Assembly: GCA_018056725.1 (NCBI GenBank)
Contig: JAGPFF010000004.1
Span: forward strand, 1 to 64,000
Length of the DNA stretch: 64,000 nucleotides
Direction: 5' to 3'
Source of the DNA: Anaerolineaceae bacterium
GTDB taxonomy: Bacteria > Chloroflexota > Anaerolineae > Anaerolineales > Anaerolineaceae
How positions within the stretch are numbered: position 1 is the first letter of the stretch; each line of letters starts with the position of its first letter. Position numbers and translations under genes: made by a program. Under the pieces are notes generated by a model that worked only from the letters and a program-made list of their open reading frames with translations, was not told where the DNA came from and did no database searches. Of the stretch, positions 1 to 8,615 are shown piece after piece.

Positions 1-74
1 CCGACGGACGAATTGGCGTCAAGGTTGTGGTCTATAAAGGTGAAGTCATCCCGGTTGTGGAAGAGAAAGTCTAA
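1..74 (+). CDS. rpsC: 30S ribosomal protein S3, C-terminal end (partial)
   Basis: Only the last 23 codons are present, read in the frame that begins at base 3 and stops at TAA 72-74. The peptide GRIGVKVVVYKGEV is the conserved end of the S3 C-terminal domain, and the tail ends EEKV. S3 sits at the mRNA entry side of the small subunit. Its position directly upstream of rplP is the standard S10-operon order. The start lies outside the window, so length and integrity cannot be judged. Confidence 0.88.
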   Translation, partial: DGRIGVKVVVYKGEVIPVVEEKV

Positions 75-153
75 TCCACTGAAGGCGTGTACGTTAGTGA
101 GTAAATACCACCGCGGGTGATTTGCCCCGGGGATTTTAAAAGAGGTAGCAGCT

Positions 154-582
154 ATGTTGATGCCAAAACGTGTTAAGTGGCGCAAAGTGATGCGCGGTCG
201 CATGACCGGTAAAGCCTTGCGGGGTGCTGAAATGACCACCGGCGAGTATGCTCTCCAGGCTCTTGAGCCAGGATGGGTTACTGCCCGCCAAATCGAAGCC
301 GCCCGCCGGACGATCGTGCATTCAATGAAACGTCACGGTAAAGTATGGATCCGGATTTTCCCCGACAAGCCATATACTCATCGCCCGCCGGAAACCCGTA
401 TGGGTAAAGGAAAAGGGAACGTAGAGTATTATGTTGCGGTGGTCAAACCGGGCAGAATTATGTTTGAAGTCAGCGGTCTGGACCATGACGAAGCGGTTGA
501 AGCCTTAAAACAGGCTTCCTATAAATTCTCGATCAAGACCAAAGTCCTGGCGCGTGACCAGGAAGCTGGGGAGGGTGCATGA
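154..582 (+). CDS. rplP: 50S ribosomal protein L16
   Basis: This 142-residue protein has the normal L16 length and begins with the family start [11 protein letters not shown]. The conserved stretch [14 protein letters not shown] lies at residues 81-94. L16 binds 23S rRNA near the A site and helps organise the peptidyl transferase centre. A GAGGT ribosome binding site sits before the ATG. The 79-base gap after rpsC is the largest in this part of the operon and shows no clear promoter. The stop overlaps the rpmC start by 4 bases (ATGA), so the two are probably translationally coupled. Confidence 0.98.
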   Translation: MLMPKRVKWRKVMRGRMTGKALRGAEMTTGEYALQALEPGWVTARQIEAARRTIVHSMKRHGKVWIRIFPDKPYTHRPPETRMGKGKGNVEYYVAVVKPGRIMFEVSGLDHDEAVEALKQASYKFSIKTKVLARDQEAGEGA

Positions 583-791
583 AAACCGCAGAGATTCGAT
601 TATTGTCCACTGAAGAGTTACAAACCAAACTCGCTGATGCGCGCAATGAACTAATGAATTTCCGATTCCAGGTTGTCACCGGTCAACTGGTGGATACAAG
701 CCGCATGAAGGCAACGCGGCGCACGATAGCCCGCTATGAGACCTTATTGCGTGAACGGGAGCTCGGCAAGAAAGTGGAAGGTGCAAAATGA
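579..791 (+). CDS. rpmC: 50S ribosomal protein L29
   Basis: This 70-residue protein has the L29 pattern of two long helices. The first carries [19 protein letters not shown], and the second carries the basic segment [21 protein letters not shown]29 lies at the polypeptide exit and forms part of the docking site for trigger factor and SRP. The gene overlaps rplP upstream and rpsQ downstream, each by 4 bases (ATGA), as expected for an operon whose products are made in equal amounts. Confidence 0.97.
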   Translation: MKTAEIRLLSTEELQTKLADARNELMNFRFQVVTGQLVDTSRMKATRRTIARYETLLRERELGKKVEGAK

Positions 792-1066
792 ATGAACGTC
801 GTCGATTGACCGGTGTTGTTACCAGTAACCGGATGACCAAAACCGTTGTTGTTGAAGTCACGCGCACATACCGTCACCCTTTGTATCACAAGGTGGTACA
901 TTCACGCCAAAAGATCAAAGCCCATGACGAATTGGGCTGCGCCATTGGCGACAAAGTAACGGTTGTGGAATGCGCTCCGATTTCGAGGGAAAAAACCTGG
1001 ACCGTGCAGTCCATTCTGAATCGCGAAGGAAAGACGCTGGAAGTGGCTGAGGAGGCGGTTGAATGA
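788..1066 (+). CDS. rpsQ: 30S ribosomal protein S17
   Basis: This is a 92-residue OB-fold protein. The motifs [16 protein letters not shown] and [11 protein letters not shown]-like [21 protein letters not shown] with KTWTV identify S17, a primary 16S rRNA binder in the 5' domain. It is about 10 residues longer than the E. coli protein because of an acidic C-terminal tail (LEVAEEAVE). The start overlaps rpmC and the stop overlaps rplN, both as ATGA. Confidence 0.97.
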   Translation: MNERRRLTGVVTSNRMTKTVVVEVTRTYRHPLYHKVVHSRQKIKAHDELGCAIGDKVTVVECAPISREKTWTVQSILNREGKTLEVAEEAVE

Positions 1067-1434
1067 TTCAACAGGAGTCTCGCTTAAAGGTCGCTGACAA
1101 CACTGGCGCACGCGAACTGCTGGTAATTCAGGTGGTTGGCGGATCCCGGCGCAAGTATGGCGGTGTGGGTGATATTGTTGTTGCTACGGTTAAATCCGCG
1201 GCACCCCAGGGTTCCATCAAGAAGAGCGAAATTGTCAAGGCTGTGATCGTCAGAACCTCCAAGGAGTGGCGGCGTGAAGATGGTTCATCCATCCGTTTTG
1301 ATGACAATGCTGCAGTGATCCTTGATGTGGACGGTCAGAATCCCAAGGGTACACGTATCTTTGGACCAGTAGCACGCGAACTACGCGAGCGCGGGTTCAT
1401 GAAGATCGTCTCTCTGGCGCCAGAAGTGCTCTAG
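1063..1434 (+). CDS. rplN: 50S ribosomal protein L14
   Basis: This 123-residue protein is full length. It begins [20 protein letters not shown], the signature start of L14, and contains the conserved [11 protein letters not shown] and [14 protein letters not shown] segments. L14 forms an intersubunit bridge with 16S rRNA on the 50S face. It overlaps rpsQ by 4 bases and is followed after 21 bases by rplX with a strong AGAGAGGAGAG binding site. Confidence 0.98.
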   Translation: MIQQESRLKVADNTGARELLVIQVVGGSRRKYGGVGDIVVATVKSAAPQGSIKKSEIVKAVIVRTSKEWRREDGSSIRFDDNAAVILDVDGQNPKGTRIFGPVARELRERGFMKIVSLAPEVL

Positions 1435-1455
1435 GCAGAAAGAGAGGAGAGAGCG

Positions 1456-1788
1456 ATGAAAGTTAAGATTCGTAAAGGTGATCAGGTCGAAATTATCAGC
1501 GGACTGCAAGATGATAAAGGAAAACGCGGCGAAGTCATCAAGGTTTTACCGGAAGAGAATCGCGTGGTGGTGCAGGGGATAAATACTCGAACCAAGCACC
1601 AGCGCCAGGTTCAATCACAAGGTCGCACAGTCAATCCTGGGCTGGTCCGTTTTGAAGCTCCGATCAGCATCTCCAATGTGGCGCTGGTTTGTAAAAAGTG
1701 CAACAAACCGACCCGTGTCGCGTTGGTCCGTGATGGCGATAAAACCAAGCGCCAGTGCAAAGAATGCGGCGCGCTGATCGATGAATAA
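1456..1788 (+). CDS. rplX: 50S ribosomal protein L24 with C-terminal zinc ribbon
   Basis: This 110-residue L24 has an N-terminal KOW/SH3-like barrel with the motif KGDQVEIISG...DKGKRGEV. The C-terminal part carries two CxxC pairs (C79/C82 and C101/C104, in CKKCNKPTRV and CKECG), which look like a zinc ribbon. Many bacterial L24 proteins keep such pairs, while E. coli has lost them. L24 starts assembly of the large subunit near the exit tunnel. Confidence 0.97.
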   Translation: MKVKIRKGDQVEIISGLQDDKGKRGEVIKVLPEENRVVVQGINTRTKHQRQVQSQGRTVNPGLVRFEAPISISNVALVCKKCNKPTRVALVRDGDKTKRQCKECGALIDE

Positions 1789-1809
1789 GCCCTACTGGAG
1801 TGTGCGCGA

Positions 1810-2352
1810 ATGAATGTGATGAAAGAACGTTATGTAAATGAAGTTTCACCAGCTTTGATGAAATCTCTGAATCTGACCAACGTAATGGAGGTTCCGAGAA
1901 TCAAAAAAGTAGTGGTAAATATTGGTCTAGGCGAGGCGATGGATAATCCCAAAGCACTGGATGCAGCCGTCCAGGATCTAAGTGCCATCACCGGTCAGAA
2001 ACCGGTCGTAACAAAGGCACGCAAGAGCATTGCCAACTTCAAACTGCGTGAAGGGCGTGCCATTGGAACGGCGGTAACCCTGCGTGGTGATAAGATGTGG
2101 GCTTTTCTTGACCGATTAATGAATATTGTACTCCCCCGTGTCCGTGATTTTCGTGGCGTATCCGCGGAGGCATTTGACGGACGAGGGAATTACACGCTGG
2201 GTTTGCGTGAACAGATTATCTTCCCGGAGATCGAATATGATAAAGTCGACAAAGTCCGTGGAATGGAAATCACCATTGTGACCTCAGCCCCATCGGATGA
2301 TCAAGCCGCAGCCCTGCTGCAATTGCTCGGCATGCCTTTCAGGAAGGACTAG
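1810..2352 (+). CDS. rplE: 50S ribosomal protein L5
   Basis: This 180-residue protein matches L5 over its whole length. Visible signatures are [16 protein letters not shown], the central loop [22 protein letters not shown], and [21 protein letters not shown]5 binds 5S rRNA and contacts P-site tRNA. The first ATG is used. A second ATG four codons in is possible, but family alignments normally carry a short leader here. rpsN follows after one base. Confidence 0.97.
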   Translation: MNVMKERYVNEVSPALMKSLNLTNVMEVPRIKKVVVNIGLGEAMDNPKALDAAVQDLSAITGQKPVVTKARKSIANFKLREGRAIGTAVTLRGDKMWAFLDRLMNIVLPRVRDFRGVSAEAFDGRGNYTLGLREQIIFPEIEYDKVDKVRGMEITIVTSAPSDDQAAALLQLLGMPFRKD

Positions 2353-2353
2353 T

Positions 2354-2536
2354 ATGGCTAAGAAATGCATGGAATATCGTGAATCAAGGCGGAAATATCC
2401 CAACCAGGTGCGCAATCGCTGCAAACGGTGTGGGCGTCCGCGCGGCTACCTGCGACGATTCGGATTATGCCGCATTTGCTTTAGAGAGCTCGCCCTTGAT
2501 GGCGAGATCCCCGGCGTGACCAAATCATCCTGGTAA
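2354..2536 (+). CDS. rpsN: 30S ribosomal protein S14, zinc-binding type Z
   Basis: The protein is 60 residues and starts [11 protein letters not shown] at the ATG just after the rplE stop. The open frame extends further upstream, but only this start gives the family N-terminus. It holds the four zinc ligands of the short, zinc-containing S14 (C23, C26, C39, C42 in [10 protein letters not shown] and [10 protein letters not shown]). Short S14 is the usual form in Chloroflexota, Firmicutes and thermophiles. It sits in the head of the 30S subunit. Confidence 0.97.
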   Translation: MAKKCMEYRESRRKYPNQVRNRCKRCGRPRGYLRRFGLCRICFRELALDGEIPGVTKSSW

Positions 2537-2557
2537 TGCCAATTCGGAGGAAGAAAC

Positions 2558-2971
2558 ATGAGTGTTAATGATCCAATTGCTGATATGTTGACCCGTATCC
2601 GGAATGGTGTAATGACCAGCCAATCCGTGGTGGCCATGCCTCACTCTAAAATCAAAGCGGAAATCGCGCGGATTTTGAAAGAGGAAGGGTTTGTTGAAGG
2701 ATATGAAGTGGTCGAAGGGGATAAGCCCGGCACGAAAACCTTGCGCGTCAAGATTAAGTATGTCGGTGAACGGCGGGAACGCACAGCCGTGATTACAGGT
2801 TTGGAACGCGTCAGCCGTCCTGGCCGCCGTGTCTACACCCAAAAACATGATATCCCCTGGGTTCTGGCAGGGATGGGTATCGCGATCTTATCCACGCCTA
2901 AGGGTGTGATGACCGGGCAGAGAGCCCGCCAGTTAGGCATCGGCGGTGAAATCCTCTGCAAGGTCTGGTAA
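2558..2971 (+). CDS. rpsH: 30S ribosomal protein S8
   Basis: This 137-residue protein begins MSVNDPIADMLTRIRNG, the diagnostic S8 start, and ends with STPKGVMTGQRARQLGIGGEI. S8 binds the central domain of 16S rRNA. In E. coli it is the repressor of the spc operon through its own mRNA; whether that control exists here is not visible. A GGAGGAAG binding site precedes the ATG. Confidence 0.98.
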   Translation: MSVNDPIADMLTRIRNGVMTSQSVVAMPHSKIKAEIARILKEEGFVEGYEVVEGDKPGTKTLRVKIKYVGERRERTAVITGLERVSRPGRRVYTQKHDIPWVLAGMGIAILSTPKGVMTGQRARQLGIGGEILCKVW

Positions 2972-2997
2972 CCCTTGGGGAAAAGGAGAGAGTCATC

Positions 2998-3546
2998 GTG
3001 TCACGTATAGGTAAATTACCCATCAAATTACCCGCGAACGTTGAGGTGGATATTCATGGTTCTGAGGTAATCGTAAAAGGCCCCAAAGGTGAGATGAGGC
3101 GCCAGTTTTCATCTGATCTCACCATCACAAAAGAAGATGGGGTGCTGCTTGTAAAACGTAACTCTGATCTCGCCCCTGTGCGCGCGCTGCATGGGACGAC
3201 CCGTGCGATTCTGGCGAACATGGTTACCGGGGTTTCCACCGGTTTTACCATCGAGTTGGAAGTGGATGGAGTTGGTTACCGGGTTGAATTGGATGGCGAA
3301 AAACTCGTCCTCTATGTGGGGTATTCCCACCCCTTCGTGATCGACCCACCGGCTGGAGTCCACTTTGAAATTGATGCGAAGACCCGTCTGGTCAAGATCA
3401 ATGGCTATGATCGCGAAGTAATTGGTCAATTAGCCAGCGATATTATCAAAATCAGACCGCCGGAACCCTACCTGGGGAAGGGGATTCGGTATAAGGGTCA
3501 AAAGATCCGCCGTAAAGCTGGCAAGGCTGGCAAGGCTAAGTCGTAG
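2998..3546 (+). CDS. rplF: 50S ribosomal protein L6 (GTG start)
   Basis: This 182-residue protein has the two tandem L6 domains. The N-terminus is MSRIGKLPIKLPANVEV and the C-terminal half holds SHPFVIDPPAGVHFEI and RPPEPYLGKGIRYKGQKIRRK. The start codon is GTG at 2998, preceded by AAGGAGAG, and this is the only start that gives the family N-terminus. L6 lies near the factor-binding site of the 50S subunit. A basic lysine/glycine repeat (AGKAGKA) ends the protein. Confidence 0.97.
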   Translation: MSRIGKLPIKLPANVEVDIHGSEVIVKGPKGEMRRQFSSDLTITKEDGVLLVKRNSDLAPVRALHGTTRAILANMVTGVSTGFTIELEVDGVGYRVELDGEKLVLYVGYSHPFVIDPPAGVHFEIDAKTRLVKINGYDREVIGQLASDIIKIRPPEPYLGKGIRYKGQKIRRKAGKAGKAKS

Positions 3547-3561
3547 GACAGGTGAAAGAAT

Positions 3562-3927
3562 ATGGCAAAGAATAGTAGAGCTGAAGCAAGAATTCACAGG
3601 CACCACCGTGTACGCAAGTACATCAGCGGTACTGCATCGCGGCCGCGACTGAGCGTTTTTCGCAGCCTGGCGGAGATTTATGTCCAGGTGATCGATGATG
3701 GTGCCGGGGTTACGCTGGCATCCGCTTCTTCAATCGACCATGAATTACGCGAAAAAACCAGCGGCATGAAAAAGGTCGAACAGGCCCGCCTTGTCGGTGA
3801 ACTGGTCGCCAGGCGCGCCAAAGAAAAGGGAATCTCGCAGGTGGTTTTTGACCGCGGTGGTTTCCGATTCAGTGGCAGAGTAAAAGCTCTGGCAGATGCG
3901 GCTCGTGAAGCCGGTCTGGAATTTTAG
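3562..3927 (+). CDS. rplR: 50S ribosomal protein L18
   Basis: This 121-residue protein has the L18 pattern: a basic N-terminus with [15 protein letters not shown], then [20 protein letters not shown], and the end [29 protein letters not shown]18 binds 5S rRNA together with L5 and L25. The RBS is AGGTGAAAG. It is followed after 26 bases by rpsE, the normal spc-operon order. Confidence 0.97.
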   Translation: MAKNSRAEARIHRHHRVRKYISGTASRPRLSVFRSLAEIYVQVIDDGAGVTLASASSIDHELREKTSGMKKVEQARLVGELVARRAKEKGISQVVFDRGGFRFSGRVKALADAAREAGLEF

Positions 3928-3953
3928 GTTCAAAGAGATAAAGGGCCTTATAT

Positions 3954-4484
3954 ATGGAAATGATGGATTATCAACCCCTTGAAACACAATACGACGAACG
4001 CGTGATCGAAATTGCCCGCGTTGCAAAAGTTGTCAAAGGCGGTCGCCGGTTCCAGTTTCGTGTAACCCTTGTGGTTGGTGACAACAATGGGAAGATCGGG
4101 ATTGGCATTGGCAAAGCGAACGCTGTACCCGATGCGATGCGCAAAGCAACCGAGCGTGCTCATAAGAACATGCGTCAGGTAACTCTTACTGGAACCACCA
4201 TTCCTCATGAAGTAACCGGACGAACATCCGGGGCTGTCGTTTTACTCAAACCAGCCTCTGCGGGTACGGGTGTTATCGCTGCAGGTGGTGTCCGGGCGGT
4301 GCTTGAAGTTGCCGGTGTACATGATATTCTTACCAAGTCTCTCGGCAGCGCAAATGTCTTGAATGTAGTTAAAGCCACTTTTGACGCCCTTTCGCAGTTG
4401 AAATCGCCGGAAACTGAAGCCGCTCGTCGTGGAAAACCTGTAAAGGATTTGATCCCTTACTGGGAGCGGAGGAAGAATGTCTAA
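3954..4484 (+). CDS. rpsE: 30S ribosomal protein S5
   Basis: This 176-residue protein holds the double-stranded RNA-binding S5 domain ([39 protein letters not shown]) and the C-terminal domain ([21 protein letters not shown]). S5 shapes the mRNA entry channel and affects accuracy. Three ATG codons are closely spaced at the start (3954, 3960, 3963), so the exact N-terminus is uncertain by three residues. The 3' end overlaps rpmD by 8 bases. Confidence 0.96.
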   Translation: MEMMDYQPLETQYDERVIEIARVAKVVKGGRRFQFRVTLVVGDNNGKIGIGIGKANAVPDAMRKATERAHKNMRQVTLTGTTIPHEVTGRTSGAVVLLKPASAGTGVIAAGGVRAVLEVAGVHDILTKSLGSANVLNVVKATFDALSQLKSPETEAARRGKPVKDLIPYWERRKNV

Positions 4485-4683
4485 GAAAAAAGTTGCCGAA
4501 AAGAAGTTGCGCATCACTCTGGTAAAGAGCGCGATCGGTTATTCAGAAACCCATAAAGCCACCATCCGAGCCCTAGGTCTGCATCGTATCAACCAAACGG
4601 TTGAGCAGGCAGACACGCCAGTAATCCGGGGCATGTTGATGAAGGTTAATCATCTTGTAAAAATTGAAGAGCAGGAAATCTAA
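4477..4683 (+). CDS. rpmD: 50S ribosomal protein L30
   Basis: This 68-residue protein carries the L30 core [32 protein letters not shown] and the ending [14 protein letters not shown]. It is slightly longer than the usual 58-60 residues because of a basic start ([10 protein letters not shown]). It overlaps both neighbours: 8 bases with rpsE, and 1 base with rplO (TAATG). Tight coupling is therefore likely. Confidence 0.96.
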   Translation: MSKKKVAEKKLRITLVKSAIGYSETHKATIRALGLHRINQTVEQADTPVIRGMLMKVNHLVKIEEQEI

Positions 4684-5135
4684 TGAAATTACACGATCTC
4701 ATGCCAAACGAGGGTTCAAAAAAAGAACCAAAACGCAAAGGTCATGGTATCTCAGCCGGACAGGGCAAGACCGCCGGTCGGGGCACCAAAGGTCAGGGTT
4801 CGCGTGCGGGTTCAGGTGGTAACCTCTACCGCCAGGGTGGCAACCTGCCATTCTACCGCCGGTTGCCCTTCATCCGTGGTGAAGGATTCACTCCGCCAAA
4901 CCAGGTGGAGTATAACGAAATCAACCTTGACCAGTTGGAAAGATTTGAAGCGGGCAGCGTTATTTCGCGTGAAACTTTGCATGAAGCAAAATTGCTTCAT
5001 AAACCGGGCAATCCCGTTGCGATTCTCGGTCGTGGGGATGTCAAAGTAGCTCTCACGGTGCAGGTGGAGCGCATCAGTAAATCTGCCCGTGAAAAGATTG
5101 AGGCGGCTGGCGGCAAAATCGAAATTGTCGCCTGA
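4683..5135 (+). CDS. rplO: 50S ribosomal protein L15
   Basis: This 150-residue protein has the glycine-rich, basic L15 N-terminus (KRKGHGISAGQGKTAGRGTKGQ, here split across residues 18-40) followed by GGNLPFYRRLPFIRGEGF. The C-terminal globular part ends AREKIEAAGGKIEIV. L15 is a late-assembly protein of the 50S subunit. It precedes secY by 22 bases, as in almost all bacteria. Confidence 0.97.
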   Translation: MKLHDLMPNEGSKKEPKRKGHGISAGQGKTAGRGTKGQGSRAGSGGNLYRQGGNLPFYRRLPFIRGEGFTPPNQVEYNEINLDQLERFEAGSVISRETLHEAKLLHKPGNPVAILGRGDVKVALTVQVERISKSAREKIEAAGGKIEIVA

Positions 5136-5157
5136 ACCCTTTACCAAGGAGTCATGA

Positions 5158-6486
5158 ATGAAGCGATCGGCCTGGCGCTATCTATGGACCTCTGAAGACA
5201 TCCGCAAAAAACTTTTGATTACCATCCTTTTGCTGGTAATCTATCGCTTTGCGGCGAACATCCCTGTTCCGGGGATTAATCGTGAGGTCATTCGCTCGAT
5301 TTCTACCATGGGTGGAGCGGGGGCTTCCCTGTTCAACCTGCTTGATCTGCTTTCTGGTGGTACCATTTCCAATTTCTCCATCCTGGCGATGGGTGTATAC
5401 CCGTATATCACCGCTCAGATTATCATCCAGCTGCTGGTGCCGATCATCCCGGCATTGGATCGCCGGATTAAAGACAATCCACGCGAGGGACGGCAGTTGA
5501 TGGAACGCTGGACGACTCTGCTTACCATCCCGATGGCGCTTCTTACTGCCATTGGGCAGGTGAATATCTTTAATTCCATGGTGCAGGGTCAGGTCTTGAC
5601 CTTCCAATTTGGCTTGACCAACGGATCTGCATTGCCTACTTTAACTTTGCTTTTCAGCATGGTAGCGGGCACTATGTTCGGTATCTGGCTCGGTCAACTG
5701 ATCTCTGAGTTCGGGATCCCGAATCAAGGCTTATCCTTAATCATCTTTGCCGGCATCATTTCCAAAATTCCAACCAATCTCATCAATATCCTGGCGGATA
5801 AAGAAAATGGTTGGTGGGTACTTTTACTCATCCTGGCGCTGCTTGCACTTACGATTTTTGCCATCGTCTATGTTCAGCAGGGGAGGCGGAATGTTCCGGT
5901 TCTCTTCCCTGGACGCCGCGTTGGCAACCGTATGTCCATGCCAGTGCGCAGCAACCTGCCATTGATGGTAAACATGGCTGGCATGATCCCGCTGATTTTT
6001 GCCCAGACCTTCCTTTCGTTTCCGGCTTTAATTGCCAGTTACTTTATCGCCGGTAAAACTTCGGGATTCTGGTACGGGGTTTACACCTTGTTCAGCGGCA
6101 AAGGCTGGTTCTATCCCGTCCTCTTTTTTGTCCTTGTGGTGGCTTTTACCTTCTTCTATACAGATGTTCTCTTCACCCAGCAGAATTATGGGGAAACCCT
6201 CAAGAAGCAAGGCGCTCAAATCCCCGGTGTGGTACGGGGTGCACCAACCCAGAAATATTTGACCAAAGTCCAGCGCCGCATTACCTTCCCAGGAGCGTTC
6301 TTCCTCGGCTTTGTCGCTGTTCTCCCCTACATTCTAAGTGCCGTTCTCCCCATCACCCGGCAAAGCGCGTTTATCATTTCCGCTGCAGGTTTGTTGATCG
6401 TGGTTGGTGTTGTACGGGATACCTTCACCATTATTGAAACTGAGTTGAAGGTTCACGGTTACGACGAAAGCATCATCAAAGGATAA
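5158..6486 (+). CDS. secY: protein translocase subunit SecY
   Basis: This 442-residue polytopic membrane protein has about ten hydrophobic segments. It is the channel-forming subunit of the Sec translocon. Recognisable motifs are the first-helix/plug region ANIPVPGINREVI, LLDLLSGGTISNFSILAMGVYPYITAQIIIQLL, and EFGIPNQGLSLIIF. The C-terminal cytoplasmic loop region includes VQRRITFPGAFFLG. The ATG at 5158 is preferred over the out-of-frame ATG at 5154; AAGGAG lies just upstream. Location between rplO and adk is canonical. Confidence 0.98.
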   Translation: MKRSAWRYLWTSEDIRKKLLITILLLVIYRFAANIPVPGINREVIRSISTMGGAGASLFNLLDLLSGGTISNFSILAMGVYPYITAQIIIQLLVPIIPALDRRIKDNPREGRQLMERWTTLLTIPMALLTAIGQVNIFNSMVQGQVLTFQFGLTNGSALPTLTLLFSMVAGTMFGIWLGQLISEFGIPNQGLSLIIFAGIISKIPTNLINILADKENGWWVLLLILALLALTIFAIVYVQQGRRNVPVLFPGRRVGNRMSMPVRSNLPLMVNMAGMIPLIFAQTFLSFPALIASYFIAGKTSGFWYGVYTLFSGKGWFYPVLFFVLVVAFTFFYTDVLFTQQNYGETLKKQGAQIPGVVRGAPTQKYLTKVQRRITFPGAFFLGFVAVLPYILSAVLPITRQSAFIISAAGLLIVVGVVRDTFTIIETELKVHGYDESIIKG

Positions 6487-6489
6487 CAC

Positions 6490-7146
6490 ATGGCCAGGTA
6501 CATCGTCCTTTTAGGTCCTCCAGGTGCCGGTAAGGGTACTCAAGCCCAAATCATCGCTGAAAAGTATGATCTGGTGCATGTTTCCTCCGGTGATCTCTTC
6601 CGCGAGAACTTGAAGAACGAAACAGAATTAGGCAAGCTTGCCCAATCCTACATGAAGCGCGGTGAGTTGGTACCGGATGATGTCACTATCGCCATGGTAC
6701 GTGAGCGGTTATGCCGACCGGACTGCCAGAACGGGGCTTTGTTGGATGGATTCCCGCGCACCCCGGCACAGGCTGAAGCCCTTGCTGCAATGTTGCAGGA
6801 ATTCAATGGTGCTGTGAATATTGTTCCATTAATTTCTGTCCCGGATGACATTCTCATCGAGCGCCTGAGTGGACGCTGGACCTGCCGGGCTAACGGGCAT
6901 GTCTTCCATGAGAAATTCAACCCACCCGTAAAACCGGGCATCTGTGACTTTGATGGCTCGGAGCTCTACCAACGAGAGGATGATAAACCGGAAACGGTTC
7001 GAAACCGGATCAAGGTTTATCAGGAGCAAACAGCGCCATTAATTGCTTTTTATCAATCTAAAGGGCTGTTGGTCGAAATTGATGGCACTCAAGCTATCGA
7101 ACAGGTTACAGCAGATCTTTACCAAGCTATAGACAAGGCAGGTTAA
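6490..7146 (+). CDS. adk: adenylate kinase, long form with partly degenerate zinc LID
   Basis: This 218-residue enzyme converts ATP + AMP to 2 ADP. The P-loop GPPGAGKGTQ is at residues 9-18, the AMP-binding DGFPRTPAQA at 86-95, and the LID domain starts at GRW (128-130). In zinc-type long adenylate kinases the LID has four ligands in CxxC...CxxC or CxxD spacing. Here C132 and C152 remain, position 135 is Asn and position 155 is Asp, so zinc binding may be weakened or lost. It starts 3 bases after secY and abuts map. Confidence 0.97.
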   Translation: MARYIVLLGPPGAGKGTQAQIIAEKYDLVHVSSGDLFRENLKNETELGKLAQSYMKRGELVPDDVTIAMVRERLCRPDCQNGALLDGFPRTPAQAEALAAMLQEFNGAVNIVPLISVPDDILIERLSGRWTCRANGHVFHEKFNPPVKPGICDFDGSELYQREDDKPETVRNRIKVYQEQTAPLIAFYQSKGLLVEIDGTQAIEQVTADLYQAIDKAG

Positions 7147-7950
7147 ATGTCCTGGGATCGTCAGATAAGTATTAAGACACCGCAGGAAATCGCCATCATG
7201 AAGGAAGCTGGCAGGATCAATGCGGAAGCATTGGCTGCTGCACGTGCCATCATCCGTCCAGGCGTTACAACCGCGGACTTGAACGCTGCTGCTGAAGAAG
7301 TGCTCAAGAAATATGGCGTTTACAGCCCCTTCAAAGGTTATCCTGGTCCTTATCCTTACCCGGCGAGCACCAATGTGAGCGTGAATTATGAAATGGTGCA
7401 CGGCATACCGGGCAAGCGCAAGCTGAAGGAAGGGGATATCGTTTCGGTGGATTGTGGTGCTGTGTATGAAGGGTACGTGGGCGATGCGGCATTTACTGCG
7501 GAAGTCGGCGAGGTCTCGGAAATCGCGCACAAACTGGTGGAGACTACAGAAGGTGCCCTTTTTGCCGGGATCAAACAGATGTTGGCAGGAAATCACTTAG
7601 GTGATGTTTCAGCTGCTATCCAGCAATATGCCGAAAGCCGTGGTTTCTATGTCACCCGCGAATACACTGGTCACGGAGTTGGTCGGGCGATGCATGAAGG
7701 ACCACAGGCACCCAATTATGGTGTCCCCGGTCGCGGTCTATTGCTGCGAACCGGAATGACGATTGCCCTCGAACCGATGCTACTGGTGGGTACGCCTTAT
7801 ACCCGGGTGCTGCCAGACCAGTGGACGGTATCTTCGGAAAATGGATCGCTAACCGCCCATTTTGAACACACGGTGGCGATAACCGAGAATGGTCCTTTGA
7901 TCCTGACTACGCAGGGAGATGGGACTGTTCTGGACGGAAAATGGAAGTAG
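7147..7950 (+). CDS. map: type I methionine aminopeptidase
   Basis: This 267-residue enzyme removes the initiator methionine from new proteins. All five metal ligands of the pita-bread fold are present: D102 (SVDCGAVYEG), D113 (GDAAFT), H176 (YTGHGVGRAMHEGP), E209 (ALEPM) and E240 (FEHTVAI). The ATG follows the adk stop directly. In most bacteria infA comes next, but here only 49 bases separate map from rpmJ. Confidence 0.98.
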   Translation: MSWDRQISIKTPQEIAIMKEAGRINAEALAAARAIIRPGVTTADLNAAAEEVLKKYGVYSPFKGYPGPYPYPASTNVSVNYEMVHGIPGKRKLKEGDIVSVDCGAVYEGYVGDAAFTAEVGEVSEIAHKLVETTEGALFAGIKQMLAGNHLGDVSAAIQQYAESRGFYVTREYTGHGVGRAMHEGPQAPNYGVPGRGLLLRTGMTIALEPMLLVGTPYTRVLPDQWTVSSENGSLTAHFEHTVAITENGPLILTTQGDGTVLDGKWK

Positions 7951-7999
7951 TAGTAAAATTGAAAATTCGGATTAAGGTCAGAAGCGAGGAGTACGTATC

Positions 8000-8113
8000 A
8001 TGAAAGTATCACCATCCATTCGCAAACGTTGCGCAAAATGCAAAATTGTAAAACGAAGCGGAACCTTATATATCATTTGCGAAAACCCGAAGCATAAGCA
8101 GCGACAGGGGTAG
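8000..8113 (+). CDS. rpmJ: 50S ribosomal protein L36, zinc type
   Basis: This 37-residue protein reads [17 protein letters not shown] and ends [11 protein letters not shown]. It is the normal L36 length. The zinc ligands of the C+ form are present: C11, C14, C27 and H32. A GAGGAG binding site precedes the ATG. L36 is a small late-assembly protein of the 50S subunit. It sits between map and rpsM where infA-rpmJ-rpsM is usual. Confidence 0.95.
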   Translation: MKVSPSIRKRCAKCKIVKRSGTLYIICENPKHKQRQG

Positions 8114-8120
8114 AGGACAT

Positions 8121-8510
8121 ATGGCGAGAATTGAAGGTGTTGATCTACCGCGCAACAAACGGATCGAAGTAGGTCTAACTTACATCTATGGAATCGGTCC
8201 AACACGCGCCAACGAGATCCTGAGATCCACTCAGGTCAATCCGGATATCCGAGTAAAAGATTTAACTGAAACGGAATTATCCGCATTACGTGAATATATT
8301 TCCAAGAATTTCAAGGTGGAAGGTGATTTGCGCCGTGAGGTGCAGATGAACATCAAACGCCTGATTGAAATTGGCTGCTATCGTGGTATGCGGCATCGCC
8401 GCAATTTGCCAGCTCATGGTCAGCGAACTCGGACAAACGCCCGTACAGCAAAGGGTCCAAAGAAGACCGTTGCCGGTCGCGGACGCCGCCGTGGAGCAGC
8501 CAAGAAGTAA
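8121..8510 (+). CDS. rpsM: 30S ribosomal protein S13
   Basis: This 129-residue protein begins [26 protein letters not shown] and has the basic tail [30 protein letters not shown]. These are the diagnostic ends of S13, which forms head-to-50S bridges and contacts P-site tRNA. The tail ends in [11 protein letters not shown]. It starts 7 bases after rpmJ and opens the alpha-operon part of the block. Confidence 0.98.
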   Translation: MARIEGVDLPRNKRIEVGLTYIYGIGPTRANEILRSTQVNPDIRVKDLTETELSALREYISKNFKVEGDLRREVQMNIKRLIEIGCYRGMRHRRNLPAHGQRTRTNARTAKGPKKTVAGRGRRRGAAKK

Positions 8511-8526
8511 TCTGTAAATAGACCTG

Positions 8527-8561
8527 CCAGGTGGGGTACCTTCTCCCCCGCGGCAACCTGG
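8527..8561 (+). promoter_or_regulatory. possible structured RNA element between rpsM and rpsK
   Basis: The 105-base gap between rpsM and rpsK is unusual in this tightly packed block. It contains a potential hairpin: CCAGGT at 8527-8532 pairs with ACCTGG at 8556-8561, and the inner GGGG at 8533-8536 can pair with CCCC at 8545-8548, leaving a 3'-side bulge. No T-run follows, so it is not a simple terminator. In other bacteria, alpha-operon mRNA carries S4-binding control elements. This position fits that role, but the structure does not match a known leader that I recognise. Confidence 0.3.
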
Positions 8562-8615
8562 TGGTGAAACGAACAGAAATCTACTTGAACTTGAAGAAAA
8601 GGTAAACGAGGAATT

